This document shows, one piece after another, positions 14,332 through 19,556 of a stretch of DNA of 19,556 nucleotides. A program made the position numbers and the translations under genes. The notes below the pieces were generated by a model that did no database searches, was not told where the DNA came from, and saw only the letters and a list, made by a program, of their open reading frames with translations. Numbering within the stretch: position 1 is the first letter of the stretch; each line of letters starts with the position of its first letter. The stretch is from assembly GCA_038318565.1 (NCBI GenBank), contig JBBQCI010000075.1, forward strand, positions 1 through 19,556, read 5' to 3'. This DNA is from UBA11346 sp038318565. GTDB lineage: Bacteria; Planctomycetota; UBA11346.

Positions 14332-14966
14332 CAACGGACCTCGATCTGGGTTGGCCACGACAGAAAGCCGGCGGAGACGGCCGCGGCGAGATCATCGGCG
14401 TCGTCGCAGTCGGCGAGGGTGTCACCAGTGGCATGCGCGATCCCGGCACGCTCCAGCCGCTGACGACTCACCTGCAAAATGTCTGGCGTCGACCAGGGCA
14501 TAGCGTCATCGGCAATGATCGGGATGGCCCGTGGGTCGGACGCGGCGACGCCCCAGTAACCGCCGTCCTCGGCCGGGCCGAAGGCAACCGGTGCGGTTGC
14601 CATCAGCGCTGCGAGGCGCTGGAGATGGGTGTGTCGCAAACCAGGGCAGTCCGTGCCGATGGCGATAGCGCTGCCGGCGGCGTCAATGCCCCAGCGGAGT
14701 GCGGCGGCGATCCGGCTTCCCAGCCCACCGGTGGCTTGCGCCCGACGCAGAAGATGGGCGAGTCCTGTCCCCTCCCAAGCGGCATCGTCGCCACCGGTGG
14801 TTAGCAGCACTGGCCCGGACCAGACGGCCTGAGCCACGCTGACGACTTCGAGCAACTGGCGGTAGACGATCAGCGCGCGGGCTTCGCCAATACCAGCGGC
14901 CAGCCGGGTCTTCACCCGGCCGAGTTCGGGGGCACGGGCGATGATGACGAGAGCGGGATCAGGCAT
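14331..14966 (-). CDS. TIGR04282-type (DUF2064, CofC-like) transferase
   Basis: A 211-residue GT-A/nucleotidyltransferase-fold protein. The N-terminal block LVIIARAPELGRVKTRLA is the signature nucleotide-binding loop. AIGTDCPGL supplies the metal-binding Asp. GPAEDGGYWGVA is the third conserved block. This is the family labelled 'rSAM/selenodomain-associated transferase 1', related to CofC (2-phospho-L-lactate guanylyltransferase) and placed in arsenosugar-type loci with radical SAM/Cys-rich proteins. The exact donor and acceptor are unknown. Its start overlaps the membrane glycosyltransferase gene by 8 bases, and its stop overlaps the FAD/Fe-S gene by one base. Confidence 0.92.
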   Translation of the reverse strand: MPDPALVIIARAPELGRVKTRLAAGIGEARALIVYRQLLEVVSVAQAVWSGPVLLTTGGDDAAWEGTGLAHLLRRAQATGGLGSRIAAALRWGIDAAGSAIAIGTDCPGLRHTHLQRLAALMATAPVAFGPAEDGGYWGVAASDPRAIPIIADDAMPWSTPDILQVSRQRLERAGIAHATGDTLADCDDADDLAAAVSAGFLSWPTQIEVR

Positions 14967-16356
14967 GGAAAAACCGTCCGATAAGAGGCAGTCGGCCAGG
15001 CTCGCGTGCTTCGCGCGCCGGACCGAAGACTTCGACCAGCATGAGCGTGACCGCTGGCAGATGCGCCATGGCGGTAACCCAAGGTGTTTCGATCCAGTCG
15101 CCGATGGCCAGGATCTGGACGCCATGCAGCCAGTAGATCCCGGCGCAGGCGGTCCACACCGCGAGCGCCCAAGAGCGGGCGAAGGGCAGCAGAACGACCA
15201 CGGCTATGAAGTACCAGGGATGCAGAGTCGGCAAACAAAGCAGGAGGACGCCCAGCATGCGCACGGTCAGGGTGGGCAACGGAGCCGCGCCACGGCGCAG
15301 CCACAGCCAGGTCAGGCCGCCTGCCAGAGCTAGCAGCAGGACAAGGCGCACCGCGACCTCGACCTGTGGCGCTGGGACGATCCACGTCAAGCCGATGCGG
15401 ATCCACGGATCAAGCGCGCCATGGAAGTGCATCGAGCCACCGAAGGCGAGCAGACTGGACACCAATCCGGAGCCGGCGCCAGAGAACGGCAGGTAGATGA
15501 CGATGGCGGTGACCGGCATCAACCACCAGCGCCGCCAGCCCGTGGTCGCAAGCAGTGCCGGCAGGGCGATGGCCGCGAAAGGTTTGACCAGGATAGCTAG
15601 CGTCGCCGTGACCAGGGCAGTCGCCGTCCGGCCGCAGGTGGCCACGAGCAGCGCGACGAGCAGCAGCACCGCCATTACGATGTCGTTGTGGGCTTCGCCG
15701 CTGGCGAAGATCGGCAGGACGGGATTCCAGGCCACGGCCAGGATGAGTCCGGGATGGACGCCCAGTCGCACGATCAACGCCAGCGCAAGGCCGATGGCCA
15801 GCAGGGATGCGACGCAGGCCAGCACAGTGAAGCCCTGCAGCCCCGGCAGCACGGCCTGTACGCCGGCTTCCACCAGGAGACTGACCGGCGGATAGATCGC
15901 TGTCAGTTCAGGATGATTGACCCGCTCGCTGATCACCGCCGGCACCAGGGCCTCGGCTGCCGGATCGCCGGGCGGGATCTGGTACGGATTCTGCCGGGCG
16001 AGGATCTGCTGCCCCTCGACCACATAGCGGTAAACATCGTCAGAGTGCCACAGCCCGGTGCCGATCACGTTGAGCGCTGCCCCGACAGCCAGGATCCACG
16101 CCAGGGCACCCATGGGGATGCGGCGGGAACGCACCACCCACAGCCCGGCCAGAAACACCACCCCCATGAGCAGGGCCGCGCTGGCGAATAGGGCAGGTTC
16201 TTCGCGCCACGAGGTCTCGCGCGAGGCCATGACCGCGATGGCGGCGACGCTGAGCAGGCCCAGCGGCACGAGCATCCACCAGGGACGATCCTCGCGGGTA
16301 TCGCCCTCCACGGCTTCACGCAGCCGCTGGTAGATGGCCTCGAAAACACGGGGCAT
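14959..16356 (-). CDS. Polytopic GT87/DUF2029-like membrane glycosyltransferase
   Basis: A 465-residue protein with about ten or more hydrophobic helices (for example WWMLVPLGLLSVAAIAVM, MGVVFLAGLWVV, IVMAVLLLVALLVATCG). The loop HSDDVYRYVVEGQQILARQNPY, followed by VNHPELTAIYPPVS, is the GT-C hallmark of polyprenyl-phosphate-sugar-dependent mannosyltransferase-like enzymes; the DD pair is the likely catalytic acid site. Its active site would face the periplasm. I chose ATG 16356, ten bases after the preceding stop; the earlier in-frame ATG at 16416 would overlap the upstream gene by 50 bases. Sugar and acceptor are unknown; the operon suggests the acceptor is the pathway product or its lipid-linked form. 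Confidence 0.85.
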   Translation of the reverse strand: MPRVFEAIYQRLREAVEGDTREDRPWWMLVPLGLLSVAAIAVMASRETSWREEPALFASAALLMGVVFLAGLWVVRSRRIPMGALAWILAVGAALNVIGTGLWHSDDVYRYVVEGQQILARQNPYQIPPGDPAAEALVPAVISERVNHPELTAIYPPVSLLVEAGVQAVLPGLQGFTVLACVASLLAIGLALALIVRLGVHPGLILAVAWNPVLPIFASGEAHNDIVMAVLLLVALLVATCGRTATALVTATLAILVKPFAAIALPALLATTGWRRWWLMPVTAIVIYLPFSGAGSGLVSSLLAFGGSMHFHGALDPWIRIGLTWIVPAPQVEVAVRLVLLLALAGGLTWLWLRRGAAPLPTLTVRMLGVLLLCLPTLHPWYFIAVVVLLPFARSWALAVWTACAGIYWLHGVQILAIGDWIETPWVTAMAHLPAVTLMLVEVFGPAREAREPGRLPLIGRFFHA

Positions 16357-16366
16357 ATTGAGCTCT

Positions 16367-17290
16367 TCAGGGTCGTGCTGGGCGGTCGGCCGGGTTATGC
16401 TGTGCCCAATAATCAAAGCGACGGATGGAGCGTAGGGTCAGCGTCGAGCCGTCAGCCTGCTGCCAGGACAGCAGAGCATGGCGCTCGTCCGCGGCGATAG
16501 CCAGACGGTCAGTGAAGGAACCGCGGCGAATGGTGACGATCACCGCTGGCACTTCGGCGGGCTGCGCGCCAAGGAGATTCTTCACCCGGCCCGGCTCGCT
16601 GCTGATCGAGGCAGGCACCGGTGTGGTGTCGACGCACCGGGCCTCAATCTGGCTGGGGACGATCCGCAGTGCTATCGGCTTGGCACCAGCGGCGACCCAG
16701 GCCCTCGCCCACCACCATGCGTTGTCAGCTAGCACCACATCGCTGGCCAGGTCGAGCGGCTGGTGGAGATCGCCGTGGCCGTCGAAATAGCTGCTGACGC
16801 GCAGCGGTCCGCCGTTCACCCACGACTTGCTGGCGGCACCGCACCACTCGTGGCTGGTGATCAGCCAGCGGAGTGGGATGCCGTCGGCTTGGCGCACAAG
16901 CTGGAACGAGGACTGGTCGTAGCGGTAGACCCCGGTCTGAAAGCTGCGCACCCAATGGAGCTTAAGCACCGGGACGGTCGCGGTGTCGGTCGCTGTGGCT
17001 TTCACCGCGCGGCGTTCACCCATGGCCTCGCGTACCGCCACCAGCGTCGCTGTGCCCGGATGCAGGTTCCCATAACGGAACTGCTGCAGGTCGTACTCTG
17101 ACACCTCGGCCAAGCCGTCATCCCAACCCGTGGTTAGCCACGGCGAGCGCAGCGTCAGTCCACCGGGTGCCCCCGCAGGAACGGGCAAGGCCTCCGGTGG
17201 TGGCACCAGTGGTTGGGCGCGGGCAACCTCGACGGCAGTCAGGCTGGCCGTCAAAAGGACGAGGAAGCTGATTACCACGATGTGTCTCAT
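16367..17290 (-). CDS. Secreted protein resembling the family mislabelled 'septum formation inhibitor Maf'
   Basis: A 307-residue protein with a signal peptide (MRHIVVISFLVLLTASLTAV, cleavage likely before EVARAQP). The conserved region WDDGLAEVSEYDLQQFRYG, then GTATLVAVREAM, KLHWVRSFQTGVYRYDQSSF and ITSHEWCGAASKSWVNGG recalls a secreted or lipoprotein family in Bacteroidota and others that databases often call 'septum formation inhibitor Maf'. It has none of the motifs of true Maf pyrophosphatase. This comparison is from memory of the pattern. One Cys pair (EWCGAA and ARCVDT) could form a disulfide. The ATG overlaps the DUF547 stop as ATGA, which indicates coupled translation. Function is unknown; its position suggests a periplasmic role in the operon's pathway. 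Confidence 0.7.
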   Translation of the reverse strand: MRHIVVISFLVLLTASLTAVEVARAQPLVPPPEALPVPAGAPGGLTLRSPWLTTGWDDGLAEVSEYDLQQFRYGNLHPGTATLVAVREAMGERRAVKATATDTATVPVLKLHWVRSFQTGVYRYDQSSFQLVRQADGIPLRWLITSHEWCGAASKSWVNGGPLRVSSYFDGHGDLHQPLDLASDVVLADNAWWWARAWVAAGAKPIALRIVPSQIEARCVDTTPVPASISSEPGRVKNLLGAQPAEVPAVIVTIRRGSFTDRLAIAADERHALLSWQQADGSTLTLRSIRRFDYWAQHNPADRPARP

Positions 17291-18084
17291 GGCTTCACCG
17301 CCGCCAGGTTCAGTTTCCAATCGTAGTCAAAGAACTTCAGCGGCTTGCCGCCGGCCAGGTAGTCAGCGACCGGGCCAGCGGGGACGCGAGCACGCAGGAA
17401 CGCCCGGATGCCACCGCCGGCGGTAAAATCCTCGCCGAACCAGTCGAGGATCGGGTTGATGCGCAGGACACCCTGCTCCAGACGCACGTGGTAAGGGTCA
17501 GCGGCAAAGGCGCGGGCCGTGGCCTCCAACTGGGCATCAAGAGTGGCGACTAGGTAGGGCTGGGCAGCTAAGGGCGGGCAGGATTTCGAGGCGCAGTTGA
17601 TGGCCACGTGGATGCGCGGCTCGCCCAGCGGACGCAGCACCTTGTGCTCAAGTTCGTCCAGGGTGTAGCGACGCCCCGCGACGACGAAGCTGTAGGCTTT
17701 CCAGACGCTGGTGAAGGTACTGCCCGCGTCCTTGATGCTCCAGCTCGGCCAGGTTGCGGGATCGGCCGGCAGTTTGCTGATCACCAGGGCAAGCGTCTGG
17801 GCGTTGTAAGCATTGATGAACAAGGCGAGCTTACCTGATCGATCCGTTGGCTGGGCTACCGCTGCCAGCTGGGCACGGTAGCGGTCGAGCGCGGCATGGT
17901 CGGCCCGCAGGGCGGCGTAATCGACGCCGTCCGGCTTGACCGCCACATGCAGGACCGCGGCAAACTCGCGATGTTCCGCATCCAGCGGGGGCACGACAAC
18001 GGTCGGGGTTGGTACCTCGTCGACTGCGAACACTGGCACGCCAAGCACGGCGAGGAACAGGACGGCAGCGGGCAGGAAGGACAT
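17287..18084 (-). CDS. Secreted DUF547 protein
   Basis: A 265-residue DUF547 protein with a signal peptide (FLPAAVLFLAVLGVPVFA, cleavage before VDEV). The family core is clear: KPDGVDYAALRAD near the N-terminus, LALFINAYNAQTLALVI, the tract W.SIKD around TWPSWSIKDAGSTF, YTLDELEHKVLRPL, and INCASKSCPPL with the two conserved Cys. The C-terminal LDWFGEDF and VADYL complete the usual length. DUF547 resembles papain-like/transglutaminase-type domains in other reports, but no activity is established here. ATG 18084 was chosen; GTG 18090 is an alternative. It starts 7 bases after the radical SAM stop and ends within ATGA of the next gene. Confidence 0.9.
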   Translation of the reverse strand: MSFLPAAVLFLAVLGVPVFAVDEVPTPTVVVPPLDAEHREFAAVLHVAVKPDGVDYAALRADHAALDRYRAQLAAVAQPTDRSGKLALFINAYNAQTLALVISKLPADPATWPSWSIKDAGSTFTSVWKAYSFVVAGRRYTLDELEHKVLRPLGEPRIHVAINCASKSCPPLAAQPYLVATLDAQLEATARAFAADPYHVRLEQGVLRINPILDWFGEDFTAGGGIRAFLRARVPAGPVADYLAGGKPLKFFDYDWKLNLAAVKP

Positions 18085-18091
18085 GGTCACC

Positions 18092-19090
18092 TTAGCGGGC
18101 AGGGTGGGCGGGCACGGCGACAGAACCGGTGCAGCTGGAACCGCATCCGGCAGTGCAGGCCAGGCAATGCGGGCGCATAGCGATGGGCATGCCGGACAAC
18201 GATGCAGGCTCGATGTCCCAGAGATGCCGAACCGGCCCGTCAGCCAGGGGCAGGTCGAGGGCCAGGTTGAAGTCGCAGTCGAAGACCCGGCCCTCGTGGT
18301 CCACGCTCAGGGTGGTCCGACACATCAATCCAGACAAGGTGTCAGGATTGTAGGCATCCCGCAGGCGTTGCTCGTACAGGTCGAGCTTGCCGGTCTGCTC
18401 CAAGAAGCGACGGAAGCGCTTGATCGGCACATTGGCCAAGCACCACAGGCCGGTGAAGCTGATGCCCCAGTCCTCGTGCAGGCGCCGCCGGTAGTCCGGT
18501 TCGAGCTCCTCCTGGCGCGGCGGCAGGGCGGCGCCACCGGGGTTGTAGACGAGGTGGAGGGGCAGGGCCGGATCGATACCAAATCCGACCGCATTGAGCT
18601 GGCGCAGCCCTTGGATCGAGCGGTCGTAGGTGCCCTTGCCGCGCTGCTTATCGACGTTCTCGGCGAGATAGCAGGGCATGCTGGCCACCACATGGACCTG
18701 ATGGGCGGCCAGGAAATCCGCCAGGTCCTCTTGACCGGGTTCCTGAAGGACCGCTAGGTTGCTACGATCGATGACCTCGGCGCCGATGGACCGCGCCGCA
18801 AGCACCAGCTCGCGGAAGCCGGGGATCAGTTCCGGCGCACCACCGGTCAGATCGACGATCTTGGGCCGATGCAGCTGCATCCAGGCGATGATCTTGGTCC
18901 GCACCGCGGCCGACATCATCTCGGTCCGCTTCGGCCCAGCTTCCACATGGCAGTGGGTGCAGGCGAGGTTGCAGAACCGACCCAGGTTGAGTTGCAGGGT
19001 GGCGAGGGCTTCGCGGTGGACCGGCTGCTCCCAGGGGAGGCTAGCCGGCAGAGGCGGGGTGGCGATCGCAGGAGACAGCGTGGCGGGCAT
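18092..19090 (-). CDS. arsS: Radical SAM/Cys-rich domain protein, ArsS family (TIGR04167-like)
   Basis: A 332-residue radical SAM enzyme and the first gene of the six-gene operon. The CxxxCxxC cluster motif is in GRFCNLACTHCHVEAGP (Cys40, 44, 47), which binds the SAM-cleaving 4Fe-4S cluster; the SAM-binding LTGGAPEL block follows. The C-terminal Cys-rich domain includes CRTTLSVD, FDCDFN and CLACTAGCGSSC (Cys309, 312, 316, 320), as in the family named for arsenosugar biosynthesis, some of whose members are selenoproteins. Here those positions are Cys; I see no in-frame TGA. In arsenosugar synthesis ArsS joins the 5'-deoxyadenosyl group of SAM to dimethylarsenic; whether arsenic is the substrate here is unknown, and no ArsM is in the window. 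ATG 19090 sits just before the conserved core; the open frame continues upstream to 19357 but is not needed. Confidence 0.9.
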   Translation of the reverse strand: MPATLSPAIATPPLPASLPWEQPVHREALATLQLNLGRFCNLACTHCHVEAGPKRTEMMSAAVRTKIIAWMQLHRPKIVDLTGGAPELIPGFRELVLAARSIGAEVIDRSNLAVLQEPGQEDLADFLAAHQVHVVASMPCYLAENVDKQRGKGTYDRSIQGLRQLNAVGFGIDPALPLHLVYNPGGAALPPRQEELEPDYRRRLHEDWGISFTGLWCLANVPIKRFRRFLEQTGKLDLYEQRLRDAYNPDTLSGLMCRTTLSVDHEGRVFDCDFNLALDLPLADGPVRHLWDIEPASLSGMPIAMRPHCLACTAGCGSSCTGSVAVPAHPAR

Positions 19091-19556
19091 AGTGGTTGGT
19101 CGGGATCCTGGCTTGAATCTTACAGGCGTATAGATGCTGCCTACGCGACCTTGCCGGGGCTGCGCGCAGAGCCAAGGTCTGGGCCTGGCGTTCTGGTAGG
19201 GCACTAAAACAGTTACCCACCTGTTACCATCCATCCGTAGCGGAGGTTCATTGTCGCCTTGTTCCAGCCCGCCGTCAAAAACAAAGAAAGCGACATTCGT
19301 GCCAACATAATGATCTGTGCGACAAGACGAGAGCGCGATCTCCGCCGGATCACACATTAAGAGATTCCAGGAAGCTCAAAGCTCTCATTTCTCCCGTTGG
19401 CTTTGATTGGTCGTGCGATGCCACTGCACTTGAATACCACTGCCGTTTGCATCGTGGGACGTGGTCCCGCCCGTGATTCTGCATGGGCATCAGCCACACC
19501 AGAAATCCCACGTTGCGTGGTCACTCTGCCCTAGGAGCCTGTCGGAGATGGCCCGA
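19091..19556. other. Repeat-rich non-coding stretch upstream of the radical SAM operon
   Basis: I support no gene here. The expected operon promoter lies within it but no clear pair of boxes stands out. It contains AACAG (19208-19212) inverted to CTGTT (19221-19225); GTTACC twice, 11 bases apart; CCACTGC twice (19421, 19437); GGGAC/GTCCC (19456-19468); CGATGC (19416) inverted to GCATCG (19449); and a CCACG-TTG-CGTGG hairpin near 19510. The last bases (GAGCCTGTCGGA at about 19535) resemble insertion-sequence ends; this is a weak similarity and the rest lies outside the window. Confidence 0.45.

Noticed and set aside
19091..19357. In-frame 89-codon N-terminal extension of the radical SAM gene
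   Set aside because: Not similar to the family, and the conserved core begins well after ATG 19090. It has no clear ribosome site, so I treat the region as leader.
1..19556. CRISPR array, rRNA or selenocysteine insertion in the radical SAM gene
   Set aside because: I saw no regular repeat-spacer pattern, no rRNA motif, and no in-frame TGA in the ArsS-like gene; its C-terminal positions are Cys.

Overview
The window is GC-rich (roughly 60% or more by eye), gene-dense bacterial DNA. It looks like a diderm: there is an AsmA/TamB-like envelope protein, several proteins with signal peptides, and a periplasmic protein with a secretin-like repeat. A cytoplasmic FHA plus Ser/Thr kinase protein, that secretin-like repeat and a radical SAM/Cys-rich (ArsS-type) cluster together fit a Planctomycetota or wider PVC-group genome. 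That placement is an inference with low to moderate confidence, because no rRNA or marker gene fixes the taxon.

Left part (1-9146), mostly housekeeping. A partial hybrid histidine kinase enters from the left edge. A phosphoglycolate-phosphatase-like HAD hydrolase (gph) overlaps leucyl/phenylalanyl-tRNA-protein transferase (aat). Convergent to these is an FHA-domain Ser/Thr kinase. Threonine synthase (thrC) follows, and an ATGA overlap couples it to an unrecognised exported protein. A minus-strand set reads AsmA-like protein, then a bacilliredoxin-like YtxJ/BrxC protein, then YraN, with overlapping gene ends.

Middle (9237-12150), accessory. A tRNA-Val(UAC)-tRNA-Asp(GUC) pair has its own promoter and terminator. 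After it comes a loosely packed stretch with a frameshifted gene remnant that keeps its terminator, a SAM-dependent methyltransferase, an orphan FlhB C-terminal fragment with an altered autocleavage motif, a DoxX/YkgB-like membrane protein and an IS630-type transposase remnant. It reads as a tRNA-proximal insertion and decay zone.

Right part (12151-19090), the most interesting. Six minus-strand genes form a very tight operon, with overlaps or gaps of no more than about 10 bases. In transcription order they are a radical SAM/Cys-rich ArsS-family protein, a secreted DUF547 protein, a secreted protein resembling a family mislabelled 'septum formation inhibitor Maf', a polytopic GT87/DUF2029-like glycosyltransferase, a TIGR04282-type (CofC-like, DUF2064) transferase, and a large FAD/NAD(P)-Rossmann plus NapH-like 4Fe-4S membrane protein. 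Radical SAM/Cys-rich and TIGR04282 proteins are known to co-occur in 'rSAM/selenodomain' or arsenosugar-type loci. This version combines them with a membrane glycosyltransferase, two exported proteins and a fused redox protein, so a cytoplasm-made, membrane-handled glycosylated product is plausible. The product itself is unknown. The last ~470 bases hold no gene I can support but are rich in short repeats.
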